Shown one piece after another: positions 1 through 9,954 of a stretch of 64,000 nt of DNA. Where the stretch lies: NCBI GenBank assembly GCA_018819265.1, contig JAHJQI010000077.1:59740-123739 (forward strand), written 5' to 3'. The notes beneath the pieces were generated by a model, which was not told the DNA's origin, ran no database searches, and worked only from the letters and a program-made list of their open reading frames with translations. Made by a program: the position numbers and the translations under genes. The DNA is from Alphaproteobacteria bacterium (GTDB lineage: Bacteria > Pseudomonadota > Alphaproteobacteria > Rhizobiales > Hyphomicrobiaceae). Each line of letters opens with the position of its first letter. Position 1 is the first letter of the stretch.

Positions 1-1
1 G

Positions 2-544
2 GAGAAAACTCCGCGACAGGGCACTTGCGATCTTCTCCAATGCTTCTCGCGCATCGATGCCGACGCCGAATGGCAGATACTCGTAGCTCAGGACAAGACC
101 CCTCACGACTTCCAGATGAAGATCGAGCAGGAAGAACAGAATGGTCGCTACGGAAGTTATGAACATCGACAGCGAGGCCAGGGGCTCGTCAAGGTCGACA
201 GGGATGCCAGGAAGCGTCCCTAGTCCGATGTACATGCCGATCGCCGTCGTCATGAACTGGAGCGCGCTCAGGAACACGCGAACACTCAAGCCGAGCAGCA
301 CGCCAATCAGAGTTTCCGATATGATGAATTGGATCAAGCGCCCGCCGGCCGCCTCGCCAAGGGATCTTTCGCTGGCATCGAGGATCAGGGGAGCAAGCGT
401 CAGGGCAACGGCAAGGGCGATGAACAGCCGGACCTGCATCGGCACTTGCGCCGATGCCAAGCCTGGGACAAGCAGCAGGCAACCGCCGATCCGGCAAAAC
501 AGGAGGAATGTGGGAATGACGTAGCCGGCAAGGTCGTTGATCAT
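2..544 (-). CDS. fliR: Flagellar biosynthesis protein FliR, 3' part cut by window edge
   Basis: FliR is an inner-membrane component of the flagellar type III export gate, working with FliP, FliQ and FlhA/FlhB. On the minus strand an ATG at 544 overlaps the flhA stop in an ATGA arrangement. The frame then stays open to the window edge, giving about 181 residues against a usual family length near 250. The protein starts [20 protein letters not shown], followed by alternating hydrophobic segments and a conserved-looking [16 protein letters not shown] stretch, as in FliR N-terminal halves. The overlap with flhA indicates translational coupling in the flagellar operon. The C-terminus lies outside the window. 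The identification rests on membrane topology plus position directly after flhA. Confidence 0.88.
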   Translation of the reverse strand, partial: MINDLAGYVIPTFLLFCRIGGCLLLVPGLASAQVPMQVRLFIALAVALTLAPLILDASERSLGEAAGGRLIQFIISETLIGVLLGLSVRVFLSALQFMTTAIGMYIGLGTLPGIPVDLDEPLASLSMFITSVATILFFLLDLHLEVVRGLVLSYEYLPFGVGIDAREALEKIASALSRSFL

Positions 545-2640
545 TTCGCGATCGTGCCCAACGCCCGCAGCTCTATGCCCTTGGCAATCTCGGTATTGGA
601 AAGCACCGCAAGCGACGGGTACATTCTTTCGATGACCATTCGCACGTATGGGCGCGCATCGGGCGCCGTCACGATGACGAATTGCTCCCCCTTGTCCATC
701 AAGGAGCGGATCACCTTGGTGGCTTCATTGCCGAATTCCTCGATCAGCCGCGGATCGATGTCGAACTCGACGATCTCCCCGTTAGGTCCCCGTTTCAATG
801 CCTGGTGGAAAGCCAAATCCCATTGCCCACCCAGCCTCAAGACGCCGAGTATGCCGTCGCGCGACACCTCGCCGCAAATCTGTTGCGATATCCGGATCCG
901 AACATGTTCGACGATCTGCTCGGCCCGGCGGGCATGCGGTGCAATCTCGGCGACAGCCTCGAGGATGAGGCTCAGGTTGCGTATCGACACACGCTCGGCC
1001 AGCAGCATCTTCAACACACCCTGTATTCCCGAATGGGAAATGTGCGTCGGCGTGAATTCGTCGAGCAGGCGCTTGTATTCAGGCGACAGCGAATCCAGAA
1101 GCTTGCGCATGTGCTTGTAGGACAACAACTGCGCCAGATTGTTGCGGATCACCTCACTGATGTGGGTCAGCAGCACCGACTGGGCGTCGACGGGCGAAAA
1201 GCCTTCCCTGCGTACCTCCTTGGCGTAGGCTTCAGGGATCCAAAACGCGCGCATCCCGAAGGCCGGCTCGCGCACTTCGTCTCCGACGACCGACGGCGGC
1301 TTAGCGTCACCTACGATCACCAGCACGTCCCCAATTCTTAGATCCTGCTTGGAAACAATCGTGCCGTGGATCTTGATGAGATAGGACTTCGGCGGCAGCG
1401 AAACGTCATCACTGAGCTGGATATCGGGTACGACGAAACCATACTCTTTGGCGAATTTCCGCCGCATCTTGCCGACGCGAAGCGCCAGCTCCTGCTTGCT
1501 TTGCAGCATCTCGTTGGCCAGATGGGTGCCAAAGCAGATCTCGACCTCGGGCACGACAAGCGCATCCTGAACGGAGCCGCTTGCCCGAACCGCGGCTTCG
1601 CGTTCCGCCTCCACCTTTATCGAAGTGGCTTCCTGCGCCTTCTCCTTGCGCTGACTCAGCACGGCAAAGGACACGTAGGCCAGAATGCACGCAAGAAGGG
1701 CGAACGGAAAAAACGGGAGCCCCGGAAGGACGGCGATAACCGCCATCAGTCCTGCGGAAACTGTCAGTGCGCGCGGATAGCCGCTGAGCTGATCGAGAAT
1801 GGCGACGTCTGCTGAGCCCTCGATACGACCTTTCGCGACGAGCAGTCCTGCGGCGAGCGAAACGATCAACGCCGGGATCTGAGACACTAGACCATCGCCG
1901 ACGGAAAGCTTGACGAAAACATCGGCGGCTTCCGCAGGCGGCATGCCATGCCGGAACACGCCGATGATGATGCCCCCGCCGATGTTCACCGCCGTGATGA
2001 TGAGACCCGCGATCGCATCGCCGCGGACGAACTTCGAGGCGCCGTCCATGGCTCCGAAAAAGGCGCTTTCGTGCTCGAGTTCCACGCGCCGGCGCCGCGC
2101 TTCCTGTTCGTCGATCATGCCAGCGGAAAGGTCCGCATCGATCGCCATCTGCTTGCCGGGGACGGCATCGAGCGTGAACCTTGCCCCAACTTCGGCAATG
2201 CGCGTCGCACCCTTCGTAATGACGAGAAAGTTGACCGTCAGCAGGATGGCAAAGACGATGAGACCGATTACGAAATCGCCGGCCATCACCATGTTGGAAA
2301 ATCCGCCGATGACGTAGCCGGCGGCGTTGGTGCCACCGGCGCCCTCGGAAAGGATCAACCGGGTCGTGGAAATGTTCAGAGACAGTCGCAGCATTACCGC
2401 GACCAGAAGGATCGTCGGGAACGCCGAAAATTCCAAAGGCCTGCGGATCCACAAGGAGACCATCAGGATAAGAACCGACAGGGCGATCGAGCAGGCGAGC
2501 CCCACGTCGACGAGAATCGCGGGCAGAGGCAAGAACAGAACGCTGAGAATGAAAACAATGCCGATGGCGAAGCCGATGTCGCGGCCACCCTTCGACTGGC
2601 CGGCCGGCATGCGAATATCCTCAATACCGCCGGCTGCCAT
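541..2640 (-). CDS. flhA: Flagellar export apparatus protein FlhA
   Basis: FlhA is the nonameric core of the flagellar type III export gate. It has an N-terminal membrane domain that couples export to proton flow and a C-terminal cytoplasmic ring that docks chaperone-substrate complexes. The 699-residue length is normal for the family. Residues from about 20 to 320 hold roughly eight hydrophobic segments, including the conserved stretch around [20 protein letters not shown], and a family-typical cytoplasmic loop containing [14 protein letters not shown]. The C-terminal half carries the globular export-ring domain. The gene is read from an ATG at 2640 and overlaps fliR by four bases, with fliQ 68 bases upstream. 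No frameshift or missing segment is visible. Confidence 0.97.
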   Translation of the reverse strand: MAAGGIEDIRMPAGQSKGGRDIGFAIGIVFILSVLFLPLPAILVDVGLACSIALSVLILMVSLWIRRPLEFSAFPTILLVAVMLRLSLNISTTRLILSEGAGGTNAAGYVIGGFSNMVMAGDFVIGLIVFAILLTVNFLVITKGATRIAEVGARFTLDAVPGKQMAIDADLSAGMIDEQEARRRRVELEHESAFFGAMDGASKFVRGDAIAGLIITAVNIGGGIIIGVFRHGMPPAEAADVFVKLSVGDGLVSQIPALIVSLAAGLLVAKGRIEGSADVAILDQLSGYPRALTVSAGLMAVIAVLPGLPFFPFALLACILAYVSFAVLSQRKEKAQEATSIKVEAEREAAVRASGSVQDALVVPEVEICFGTHLANEMLQSKQELALRVGKMRRKFAKEYGFVVPDIQLSDDVSLPPKSYLIKIHGTIVSKQDLRIGDVLVIVGDAKPPSVVGDEVREPAFGMRAFWIPEAYAKEVRREGFSPVDAQSVLLTHISEVIRNNLAQLLSYKHMRKLLDSLSPEYKRLLDEFTPTHISHSGIQGVLKMLLAERVSIRNLSLILEAVAEIAPHARRAEQIVEHVRIRISQQICGEVSRDGILGVLRLGGQWDLAFHQALKRGPNGEIVEFDIDPRLIEEFGNEATKVIRSLMDKGEQFVIVTAPDARPYVRMVIERMYPSLAVLSNTEIAKGIELRALGTIAK

Positions 2641-2708
2641 CTACGCCCTCCCAGAAAGCAATTTAACTTCGCAGCCGGCGCCGAAGGAGATCCTCGATCA
2701 CCACTGGG

Positions 2709-2975
2709 CTAGAATCCGTTCTCGATGCGCGAGAAGCACATCTGCGCGAAAGCAAACACGACACCGCCCATGAACGGCGCCGATACGATCAACATGAAGA
2801 GGATCGCGATGATTTTAGGTATGAACGTCAGGGTCATCTCTTGAACCTGCGTCAGTGCCTGAAGCAACGCGATGCCGACACCGACGACGATGGCCGCAAC
2901 GACAGCCGGGCTCGACGCAATGATAACCGCCCAGATCGCAGCCTGTGCGAGATCCAGCGCATCAGCTTCATTCAT
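2709..2975 (-). CDS. fliQ: Flagellar biosynthesis protein FliQ
   Basis: FliQ is a small membrane subunit of the flagellar export gate that packs around the FliP-FliR core. The 88-residue product has two long hydrophobic helices. The first includes AAIWAVIIASSPAVVAAIVVG and the second runs from FIPKIIAILFMLIVSAPFMG. They are separated by the ALTQVQEMTLTF loop that is strongly conserved in FliQ proteins. The length is normal for the family. It lies between flgD (upstream, stop 10 bases before this ATG) and flhA, which matches the flgD-fliQ-flhA-fliR order of rhizobial flagellar clusters. Confidence 0.96.
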   Translation of the reverse strand: MNEADALDLAQAAIWAVIIASSPAVVAAIVVGVGIALLQALTQVQEMTLTFIPKIIAILFMLIVSAPFMGGVVFAFAQMCFSRIENGF

Positions 2976-2984
2976 CGCAAGGCA

Positions 2985-3401
2985 TCACGAGATCTTCACT
3001 CCCTCGACCATTGCAACCGTCTCGCCATTGCCGAGAATAGCTACCAGCCCGCCCTCAGAGACCTTGACCGCTTCGACCACCCCGCTCACCGCGCCGTCCG
3101 CGGACGTCACCGTATGACCAACGAGGCCTTCGGACTGGGCAACCTGCAGACTTGTCAGCATCTGATCGAGTTTCTGGTTCGCCTGGATCGACTGCTCCAC
3201 TTGCGAAAACGTCGCGAGCTGCGACACGTACTCCGTCGAATCGGTAGGATTGAGCGGATCCTGATTTTCCATCTGCGCCATCAGCAGCTTCAGGAACATT
3301 TCGTAGTCGACCGAGGCCAGCGACGATGTCGATGCAGCTCCCCCCGATCCCGTAGCTGCGGTTGCGGCCGGCTGGCCTGAACCGATTGCACTGATTTCCA
3401 T
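2985..3401 (-). CDS. flgD: Flagellar hook assembly scaffold FlgD
   Basis: FlgD is the transient cap that directs polymerisation of hook subunits at the growing tip. The motif FLKLLMAQMENQDPLNPTDS and the following YVSQLATFSQVEQS are the signature N-terminal region of FlgD. The remainder is a short C-terminal part with GHTV and a VEAVKV segment. I start it at the ATG at 3401 (138 residues) because GGGAGAGG sits just upstream. The frame is also open further upstream, but that extension is unlike FlgD. The protein is short compared with enterobacterial FlgD, as is usual in rhizobia. It is followed closely by fliQ and preceded by flbT. Confidence 0.95.
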   Translation of the reverse strand: MEISAIGSGQPAATAATGSGGAASTSSLASVDYEMFLKLLMAQMENQDPLNPTDSTEYVSQLATFSQVEQSIQANQKLDQMLTSLQVAQSEGLVGHTVTSADGAVSGVVEAVKVSEGGLVAILGNGETVAMVEGVKIS

Positions 3402-3432
3402 CAATCCTCTCCCAATTCTGGTTTCAATTCGC

Positions 3433-3846
3433 TCATCCCGCAGCCAACAGGGCATCGCTGGAGAGGATGCTGTCTTCGATCGAAAACAACCGCCGGATAA
3501 TCTTCATGGCCTCAAATACGCGATCCGATCGCACCATCGCGTCGGCTTCCGCGAGTCCGGCGACCACCATTTCGGATTCGAAGTGTTTGCGAACGAGTTC
3601 GAAGGACTGGCGGTACATCGCTCGTGCCGTATCCGCCGATCCAGGCTCGATGAGAATGTGTTGGAGCATGAAGTAGAGCTGGCGTAACGGAGTGTCCGCC
3701 TGCTCTTCCTGCAAGACGTGGGATTCCAAAAGGAACACGACATCGTTGAGGAACTCGATCGTCACCTTTCGATCAGCTCGCAGAACCGCGCCGTTCACAA
3801 AGAGACGTTCGTTGCGGCGCAAATGGATTTTCAAAGTCGATGTCAT
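3433..3846 (-). CDS. flbT: Flagellin post-transcriptional repressor FlbT
   Basis: FlbT is an alphaproteobacterial protein that binds the 5' leader of flagellin mRNA and lowers its translation or stability until the hook is complete. In some rhizobia and Brucella the homologue acts positively. The 137-residue sequence starts MTSTLKIHLRRNERLFVNGA and contains RKVTIEFLNDVVFLLESHVL and LRQLYFMLQHILIEP, all typical of FlbT, and the length is normal. The gene overlaps the end of flaF by four bases, so the two are probably translationally coupled. They usually act as an opposing pair in flagellin control. No flagellin gene is in the window. Confidence 0.95.
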   Translation of the reverse strand: MTSTLKIHLRRNERLFVNGAVLRADRKVTIEFLNDVVFLLESHVLQEEQADTPLRQLYFMLQHILIEPGSADTARAMYRQSFELVRKHFESEMVVAGLAEADAMVRSDRVFEAMKIIRRLFSIEDSILSSDALLAAG

Positions 3847-4190
3847 TTAAGCCCTTCGGCAATCGCCTTGGAAACAGAGATCAAACCGCTGAAACTACGC
3901 GATCTGCCGGACCTGATGTTCTCGGCTTCCTTCAAGATCCAAATGCCGATAGAGATGATATGGGCCCGGAGTTCTTTCGGGAGATCATTTCCAGGAGCGC
4001 CCAAATCCTCGATCAACATCGACCAGAGCTTCGTCAGGAAGGTGACGGCTTCGACCGCCTCGATCGAATTCGGACCGGCCTTCTCTGCTCTCTCCATCAA
4101 GCTGATCGAGTGGTCGAGGGCTTTCTGCTCGCGCACGCGTACCTCGCGCGGATCATCCTCGAGCACATCGGCGTAACTGATTCTATACAT
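3843..4190 (-). CDS. flaF: Flagellar biosynthesis regulator FlaF
   Basis: FlaF is a small alphaproteobacterial protein needed for flagellin secretion or translation, working opposite FlbT. I start at the ATG at 4190, giving 115 residues (MYRISYADVLEDDPREVRVR). This is the normal FlaF length, and AAGGGAATCCGG lies upstream. The open frame extends 20 codons further, but that stretch is unlike the family. Conserved-looking features are the REQKALDHSISLMERAE helix and the central ...FLTKLWSMLIEDLGAPGNDLP region. Downstream it overlaps flbT, and upstream is flgL. The assignment is secure from sequence and gene order. Confidence 0.94.
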   Translation of the reverse strand: MYRISYADVLEDDPREVRVREQKALDHSISLMERAEKAGPNSIEAVEAVTFLTKLWSMLIEDLGAPGNDLPKELRAHIISIGIWILKEAENIRSGRSRSFSGLISVSKAIAEGLK

Positions 4191-4246
4191 TCCGGATTCC
4201 CTTATGTCCTTCTTAAGTACCCATAGCCTGACGCGGATTTCGTGCC

Positions 4247-5296
4247 TCAAAGGTAGTTGAGAATCGTCAGCCTCTGAATTCTTGCGGTTACTGCGTATGA
4301 GGCTTCGATCTGCGTCAGCAACGAGGTGATACGAGTGGACGCTTCAAACGGGTCGACTCCTTCCAACCGGCCAATCCGATCCTGGAGAAGGCTTCTTTGA
4401 ATTTCGCCTCTGTCGGTGGCCGTGGCCAGCCGCGCCTGGCTCAACCCGAGACTGGATTGCAGTCCGCTCAATTCCTGCACCGCACCGCCCGCAACCGTCA
4501 CGATGTTGTCGATGACAGCTTCGAAGGTCGCCTTGCTCAAGTTCGCCGTCCCGAGATCGGCAGCGGCTGCATAGACCTGCGCCAACTTGCGGATCGCGTT
4601 TTCGTTCGCACTGACCGACGGCGTTATGGTCTCGGAACGACCGATCCTGACGGTTGCCAACCCGCTTGATGCCGATGACCAATTGCTTTCCCAGCCGGGA
4701 TCCTCGAACAAGTCCGCAAAGGTGCCGTCAAGAAACGAGTCCATTGCGACAGGCGTGATGGACTGCGCGCCGGGATCGCCTTGAGCCACGCCGAACTCGG
4801 CCAGGAACGAGGCGGCTACGGCCGCCCGGCTTGCCGGTGGCGGATCGCTCCAGTAGTCGGCGAAGGGTGGCTGCGAGACGTTGATGCCGGAGAATAGGAA
4901 TTCGCCGTTGTAGGAAACGTTCATCTGATCGACGAGGCCCTGGAGGCGGCCCTTCGCGGATTCCTGTATCAATTCTCCGCCCGACGGGGCCTGGCGCGCT
5001 GCGATCAATTCGCTGATGAAATCCTGCGCGCCATCAACCAACGACTGCAAGGCAGCCTCAGACACCTCAAGGCGTGTCTGCAGGACCGCGTTCGACTTTT
5101 CGAAGACCAGGAGGGACTCGAATTGCTGGCGAAGATCGACGAGGTTCGAGTATTCGCCGCCAAGTGCAATGCCGGTATCGTAAAGCTTGCCGGTGCCGAG
5201 TTCGGTCTGCGCTTCGGAAAGTCGGGTCTGCGAGCGCATGATGTTAGAGCGCGTCGCCTCGCCGATCGACTGGGTCGAAATAAAAGTCGTTTTCAT
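4247..5296 (-). CDS. flgL: Flagellar hook-filament junction protein FlgL
   Basis: FlgL (HAP3) forms the junction ring between the hook-associated protein FlgK and the flagellin filament. The product is about 349 residues. It shows the flagellin-like N-terminal helix (SIGEATRSNIMRSQTRLSEA, then QTELGTGKLYDTG) and a flagellin-like C-terminal helix (FEASTRITSLLTQIEASYAV). The more variable domain lies between them. Two starts are possible: a GTG at 5305 overlapping the flgK stop, or the ATG at 5296, which has GGGGTGA at suitable spacing. I prefer the ATG. flgK lies immediately upstream and flaF downstream, as in other rhizobia. Confidence 0.94.
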   Translation of the reverse strand: MKTTFISTQSIGEATRSNIMRSQTRLSEAQTELGTGKLYDTGIALGGEYSNLVDLRQQFESLLVFEKSNAVLQTRLEVSEAALQSLVDGAQDFISELIAARQAPSGGELIQESAKGRLQGLVDQMNVSYNGEFLFSGINVSQPPFADYWSDPPPASRAAVAASFLAEFGVAQGDPGAQSITPVAMDSFLDGTFADLFEDPGWESNWSSASSGLATVRIGRSETITPSVSANENAIRKLAQVYAAAADLGTANLSKATFEAVIDNIVTVAGGAVQELSGLQSSLGLSQARLATATDRGEIQRSLLQDRIGRLEGVDPFEASTRITSLLTQIEASYAVTARIQRLTILNYL

Positions 5297-5301
5297 CCTG
5301 G

Positions 5302-6780
5302 TCACCCCGTCGCAGCGAAGATGGAATCGAACATGGAATCGACCACCTGCAATAGTCGGGAAGACGCCTGATAGGATCGCTCCAGATCAAGCAGTTCGGC
5401 CATCTCCTCGTCGAGGTTGACACCGGAGCTTTTGGACAATGCTTCTCGTGAGCGATCGGCGAGCACGGCCTTGTATTCGAACTCGCGGGCGGAATTCGAG
5501 CGCAGCAACTGGAATGCGCCCTCCGAGTCCGAAGCGTAAGCGATGAGACTTTGCGAGTTTGACAGTCCGGCAGCCGGATCAAATGCCAATGCCGTATCGA
5601 AACTGCCGATCAGTTCGTTGATCCGGCCGGTAAAGCCAGCGGCGCCACTCGAATTGTAAAGGTAGGCAGGATTGAGAGGATCCGAAATCGCGCCATCGCG
5701 AATCCGGAACGGATCTCCGCCCTCAGCGCCGATGGCGTTCGGATTGACTCGAATGGCCAGTGCGATGCCATCAATGATGCTACCTGCGGCGGGAATTCCG
5801 CCGGCGCCAGAGAAAGTAAACAGGCCGGGCTGATCTGGCAGCCCGGGGCCGGCACTTTGGTCACTCTCGGCGAACGAGGCGACGAGCCCTCGGGCGATTT
5901 CATCGAGCTGCCTGCCGAATTCCGGGGCGATCGTATCGCGAAGTACCGCCAGCCCTGCGATCCGGCCGCCTGCCGCTACCGCCGAAACGTTGGGATCGGT
6001 CACCGGAATGCCGTCGATGAAGACAGCCGAACCGCCGACGCCGGCCGGCAACACCGGCATTGGCTCCATATAAACGGCGCGCGGAACCGTTTCGAACAAC
6101 GTTACGCCGCCGGCCGCGAAAATTATCATGTCGTTGTTCGACCTGGTCAGCGCCCTGATGTCGATCTCTTCCGACATATCGACGAGCAGCCCATCGCGCT
6201 GATCGAGAAGATCCGTGATGTCCTTGTTCAGCGACGACCCGGCAACGATGTCGTTATTGACCCTCTCGAATTTTGCAAGGAGTGCGTTCAAATTCGCCAC
6301 GGAGTGCGAAAGCGCGACATCCGCCGATGACCGCACCTCTAGAACCGTCTCCGCCAGCCTGTTGAGCTGCCCGGCAATGTCGCTTGCCGCATCGACAACC
6401 GAGTGAGCGCTCACCACGTCACTTGGAGCGGCAGAGAACGCCTGCAGGCTGTCGCGCACGCGGCCCAGGAGAGCTGTCGGCGACCTGCCAAGGTCGGCGC
6501 CGCCCATGACGCTTTCGATTTCCCGGAGACCGTTGTTTATCGCGTCCTGGGCGCCAAGCACGGACGTGGCTTCGGTGAGGTTTTCAAACAGCGCGACATC
6601 CACCGCACGGCGAATCTCGGAAACGCGGATTCCACCGCCATAGCTCGTTACAAGCTCCGCCGACTTCCTGGTCGCCCGGGGATCGTCGCTGCTGGCGACG
6701 TTTCTCGAAACGACCGAGGACTGCTCGGCGGTCGTCGACAACGCTGAGCGCCCAATGTCGAAACTGAGTGAGAGGGACAT
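5302..6780 (-). CDS. flgK: Flagellar hook-associated protein FlgK
   Basis: FlgK (HAP1) is the first junction protein assembled on the completed hook. At 492 residues it has the expected N-terminal rod/hook/HAP region (ALSTTAEQSSVVSRNVASSD, then a YGGGIRVSEIRRAVD segment). It also has the family-typical DLLDQRDGLLVDMSEEIDI motif around residues 190-210. The C-terminal signature NLDEEMAELLDLERSYQASS is followed by RLLQVVDSMFDSIF. It is read from an ATG at 6780. flgE lies 39 bases upstream on the same strand and flgL overlaps downstream. Confidence 0.96.
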   Translation of the reverse strand: MSLSLSFDIGRSALSTTAEQSSVVSRNVASSDDPRATRKSAELVTSYGGGIRVSEIRRAVDVALFENLTEATSVLGAQDAINNGLREIESVMGGADLGRSPTALLGRVRDSLQAFSAAPSDVVSAHSVVDAASDIAGQLNRLAETVLEVRSSADVALSHSVANLNALLAKFERVNNDIVAGSSLNKDITDLLDQRDGLLVDMSEEIDIRALTRSNNDMIIFAAGGVTLFETVPRAVYMEPMPVLPAGVGGSAVFIDGIPVTDPNVSAVAAGGRIAGLAVLRDTIAPEFGRQLDEIARGLVASFAESDQSAGPGLPDQPGLFTFSGAGGIPAAGSIIDGIALAIRVNPNAIGAEGGDPFRIRDGAISDPLNPAYLYNSSGAAGFTGRINELIGSFDTALAFDPAAGLSNSQSLIAYASDSEGAFQLLRSNSAREFEYKAVLADRSREALSKSSGVNLDEEMAELLDLERSYQASSRLLQVVDSMFDSIFAATG

Positions 6781-6819
6781 TCTACGAGGCCTGCTTATAG
6801 TTCACCGGTCGGCCCGGAC

Positions 6820-8073
6820 TCATCGCTTCAGGTTCACGACAACGTCGAGCAACTCGGAGCCGGTCTGGAAGACTTTCGAGTTGGCCGTGTAATTGCGCTG
6901 CGCTTCGATCATGGTCGTCAGCTCGCTGGCGAGATCGACCGTCGAACCCTCGAGAGCGCCTGACACGATGGAGCCGAAACCGCTGTCGGCGGGGAACCCC
7001 ACCTTCAGGTCACCCGAATCGGACGTCAGCCAAAAGACGTTGCCGGCCTTGGGCTGGAGGCGGTCGGGACTGATGACATTGCCAAGCGGGATACGGTACG
7101 TGGGCTTGCGGGCACCGTTCTCGAAAACCGCGTAAACGTATCCGTCCTCGGTGAATTCCAGATTGGCGACGCCGCTCGGGGCGTTGCCATCAACTTCGAC
7201 ATCAAGAACGCTGTAGTCGGCTGCCAGCTGCGTCGTTCCGGAAAGATCGAGATTGAACGGCGAGCCTCCCGGGACAGTCAATGAAACCGTCGACGCGCCG
7301 GTCAGCGTCCCAGAGGTCGGATTGAAGCTCAGCGACTGCGTCGCCAGGGGAACCGATGCGTAGGGAAACAACGTCGCGGGATCGGCATCGGAACTGCGGA
7401 AAACAGAAACTTCCCACGAGGCGGCCCCGGTCTTCGTGAAATAGGCGTCCACGATCACTTCGTTGCCAAGTCCGTCGAACGTAACCAGCGACGACTTGGC
7501 GCTGTAGTCGCCACCGAGGACGTTATCCGATGGCAGGCTGCCGGCCGCCACGATATCGGCGTTGGAAGGCAGGTTGACGCGCAATGTCCCGGATGTAGAC
7601 GGCGTTGCGGCGAGACTCTGCCCGACGACCGACACCGGCTCGAGACCCGCCGTGCCGTTGGCGACAACCGTGTTTCCACCCGCCTGCACCGGGTAGCCCA
7701 TGAGGCGATAGCCCGCCGCATTGACAAGATTTCCGTCGCCATTGGGAACGAACGAGCCCGCCCGTGTCAAACCGGCTTCGCCGCCTGGCGTTTCGACGAA
7801 GAAGAATCCGCTCCCGTTGACCGCCAGATCGGTGGATGAACTCGTGAACTGGAGGTTGCCCTGGGCGCTGATGTCGTAGCGCACATCGGTTACGACACCG
7901 CCGGAGGTGTATTCCGATGTTGTCGAGTTAAGCACCAGCGAGGAGAACTGCGCCTCCGCCGCCTTATAGCCAACCGTGTTCACGTTGGCGATGTTGTCAG
8001 CGACCGTGCCGAGGCGATTGCCCTGGGCCGCCATTCCGGAGGTTCCGGTTCGCATAAGATTGTAAACGCTCAT
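6820..8073 (-). CDS. flgE: Flagellar hook protein FlgE
   Basis: FlgE polymerises into the curved flagellar hook. The 417-residue product begins MSVYNLMRTGTSGMAAQGNR and has the rod/hook ANIANVNTVGYK-type motif (DNIANVNTVGYKAAEAQFSS). It also has the FlgE/F/G motif LQFTSSSTDLAVNGSGFFFV and ends with the C-terminal signature LTTMIEAQRNYTANSKVFQT followed by a GSELLDVVVNLKR tail. Both terminal helices needed for polymerisation are present. It is the first structural gene downstream of the ftcR-like regulator, 137 bases away on the same strand. That spacing leaves room for its own promoter. Confidence 0.97.
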   Translation of the reverse strand: MSVYNLMRTGTSGMAAQGNRLGTVADNIANVNTVGYKAAEAQFSSLVLNSTTSEYTSGGVVTDVRYDISAQGNLQFTSSSTDLAVNGSGFFFVETPGGEAGLTRAGSFVPNGDGNLVNAAGYRLMGYPVQAGGNTVVANGTAGLEPVSVVGQSLAATPSTSGTLRVNLPSNADIVAAGSLPSDNVLGGDYSAKSSLVTFDGLGNEVIVDAYFTKTGAASWEVSVFRSSDADPATLFPYASVPLATQSLSFNPTSGTLTGASTVSLTVPGGSPFNLDLSGTTQLAADYSVLDVEVDGNAPSGVANLEFTEDGYVYAVFENGARKPTYRIPLGNVISPDRLQPKAGNVFWLTSDSGDLKVGFPADSGFGSIVSGALEGSTVDLASELTTMIEAQRNYTANSKVFQTGSELLDVVVNLKR

Positions 8074-8209
8074 CGACGTCCTCTTGCCCTAGAATCACGT
8101 TCTGCATTCGAACCGACCATTGAATTCCAAACTTGCGCTGAACTGGAGCAGATCCGAATCTGTCGCAAAGAATTCACGCCAACAACGCGAAGCGGCCGAA
8201 ACGAACGCC

Positions 8210-8878
8210 TCAGCGGCTGCCGATCATGTAGCCGAGGTGCCGTTTGGTATCGACGGGGTCATAGCCGAGGCGCGCTCGCAGCCGCTTTCTCAATTTGCTG
8301 ACGTGGCTTTCGACGACATTGTCGTCGATGTCAGACTCGAAGAGTCCATAGACAGAGCTGAAGATCTGCGCCTTGGTCACGCGCCGCCCGGCGTGGGCGA
8401 CGAGGTATTCAAGGATTCTGAGTTCGCGCCTGGGAAGCGAAAGGGGCTGGCCGCCGACGATCGGCTCGCGGCCGTCGCGAAAGACCTCGATCCCGGCGAC
8501 GGGAGCGGTGTCTTCAGTTTTCATCCGGCGAAGTATTGCCGCTACCCTTGCCAGTATCTCCCTTGCATCGCAGGGATCGCTGACAACGTCGTCCACACCA
8601 GCGGCGAATAGCTCCAGAGTTTCTTCCAGACTCGCCCTGGCATCGTAGGCGATAACCGCGGCGGTCGACCGCTTTTTGGTCAACCTCGCCAACTCCTTGC
8701 GCGCGTCAAAGCCACCGAGAAGAACGGCATCGACTGCGTCGACGTCCGTCTCATCGGCACCCGTGACCCACCCCCCGAAATCGCACGGCGTCAGTGCGGT
8801 CGCCGGCACTCCTTCACGAAGTAGAGATGAAATGTAGCAGCTTTCTCCACTTCTGATATCATCAACGATGATAATCAT
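8210..8878 (-). CDS. ftcR: OmpR-type orphan response regulator, FtcR/Rem family flagellar activator
   Basis: FtcR (Brucella) and Rem (Sinorhizobium) are the transcriptional activators of flagellar hook and late genes. The 222-residue protein has an N-terminal receiver-like domain starting MIIIVDD, with a DAVDAVLLGGFDAR segment where the phospho-acceptor loop would be. The canonical central Asp followed by Met/Pro is not evident, so phosphorylation is doubtful. The C-terminal winged helix matches the family: LSLPRRELRILEYLVAHAGR, then RVTKAQIFSSVYG and NVVESHVSKLRKRLR. Its position just upstream of flgE on the same strand is that of FtcR. About 480 AT-rich bases separate it from the next gene on the other strand. 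Confidence 0.88.
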   Translation of the reverse strand: MIIIVDDIRSGESCYISSLLREGVPATALTPCDFGGWVTGADETDVDAVDAVLLGGFDARKELARLTKKRSTAAVIAYDARASLEETLELFAAGVDDVVSDPCDAREILARVAAILRRMKTEDTAPVAGIEVFRDGREPIVGGQPLSLPRRELRILEYLVAHAGRRVTKAQIFSSVYGLFESDIDDNVVESHVSKLRKRLRARLGYDPVDTKRHLGYMIGSR

Positions 8879-9362
8879 TATTTATCGCCCCCCAAGCGAA
8901 TCAATTCGATCTATTGCAAAAAATTTGTACCAGTCGTTTTTTTTATGGTCAACGATACAACAACCAAACATCTCGCCTATGCCATTTATGCAATAGACAT
9001 ATGAATTACATCTTCTGCAGATTAGTTCTCTATATGATTTGCCATTGTTTACTTATCTTGAAAATCGATCCCTGAGGCGCATGCTTCTCAAGCCATCCGA
9101 CCGCCCTGCAAATCTGGCCGTGCGCCGAAACACCTGTGGACGGGCAGCTTCAAGCAAGGTTGGTGGGAGAAAAGCATTCGTCGCGTTAGCAGGGCCGCTC
9201 TTTGCGCGATGCGGTCTGAGGGGCTCCCCACCCAATCAGACTCCCTTCGAGAAGCCCGGCCTAGCGCCCGCTGCTGAGGGCCATTTGATGCAGTGCGCAT
9301 CGAATGCGCCAACTGCGGCGGCTCCGTTACCTCGCGTTAGCTGCCAATACTGGAGGCGCACC
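8879..9362. other. AT-rich intergenic region upstream of the ftcR-like gene
   Basis: This 484-base gap is noticeably AT-rich over its first 180 bases, unlike the GC-rich surroundings. The rest returns to normal composition. It should carry the promoters of the ftcR-like regulator (leftward) and of the small protein at 9363 (rightward). I see no gene. A frame open across 9039-9362 joins the downstream gene but has arginine-rich, non-protein-like composition and no ribosome site. Confidence 0.6.
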
Positions 9363-9851
9363 ATGCTCGACGTCAGTCTGGTTTTCATCATCGGCACGGC
9401 CGTCAGCTTCTTTCCGCTGTTGCGGCTCATGAAAGGGGCTGGCGCCAGGAGGCTGAACCCTGCCGGCAAGTCCGGCTGCGATGTCCCGGTCGATCCGGAC
9501 CAGGCGATGTTCCTGGCAACACTGAAACTGGAGGCCTTCGAACGTACGGCCCACGCGATCGATCAGGCCCGAAGGGAACTGGAACTACGGTATCAGGCAT
9601 TTTCCGCAGCGACGGGTCACCTGCCGCACGGCTCTATTCAGTCGCCACCCGACATTCCCTCGCTGACAAGTGAGCGGCTTCGCGAATGCATCAGCCTGGT
9701 CGAATCGCTGTTCTCCCGCAGCACGGCAAAGCGATTCCGCGCCACCATCCGGGCGCTCGAGTCTGACTACCGCGATCGAAAACGCCATTGGGCCAGCCAT
9801 GCAAGTGCAGCAGTCGGCCTGTTGCAAGGCGAACTGCGCGACGGCAGATGA
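9363..9851 (+). CDS. Small single-pass membrane protein of unknown function
   Basis: I do not recognise a family. The 162-residue product starts at an ATG at 9363, with GGAGG seven bases upstream. This is a much better start than the upstream open extension. It opens with a probable signal-anchor (MLDVSLVFIIGTAVSFFPLL), followed by a basic stretch. A mostly helical, Arg/Glu-rich cytoplasmic part follows, including AFERTAHAIDQARRELELRY and a second charged helix near the C-terminus. It lies between the flagellar regulator and an acyltransferase. A role linked to either is possible but not shown by the sequence. Confidence 0.6.
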   Translation: MLDVSLVFIIGTAVSFFPLLRLMKGAGARRLNPAGKSGCDVPVDPDQAMFLATLKLEAFERTAHAIDQARRELELRYQAFSAATGHLPHGSIQSPPDIPSLTSERLRECISLVESLFSRSTAKRFRATIRALESDYRDRKRHWASHASAAVGLLQGELRDGR

Positions 9852-9954
9852 TGGTCCCTTGGACCGCGTAGGGCGACGCGCCGTGCGAGCCCGGCACCAA
9901 GTCATTCATTCAGTTCTGGTCATTCTCGCCTGGGCTGCAAACGGATTGCTGCAA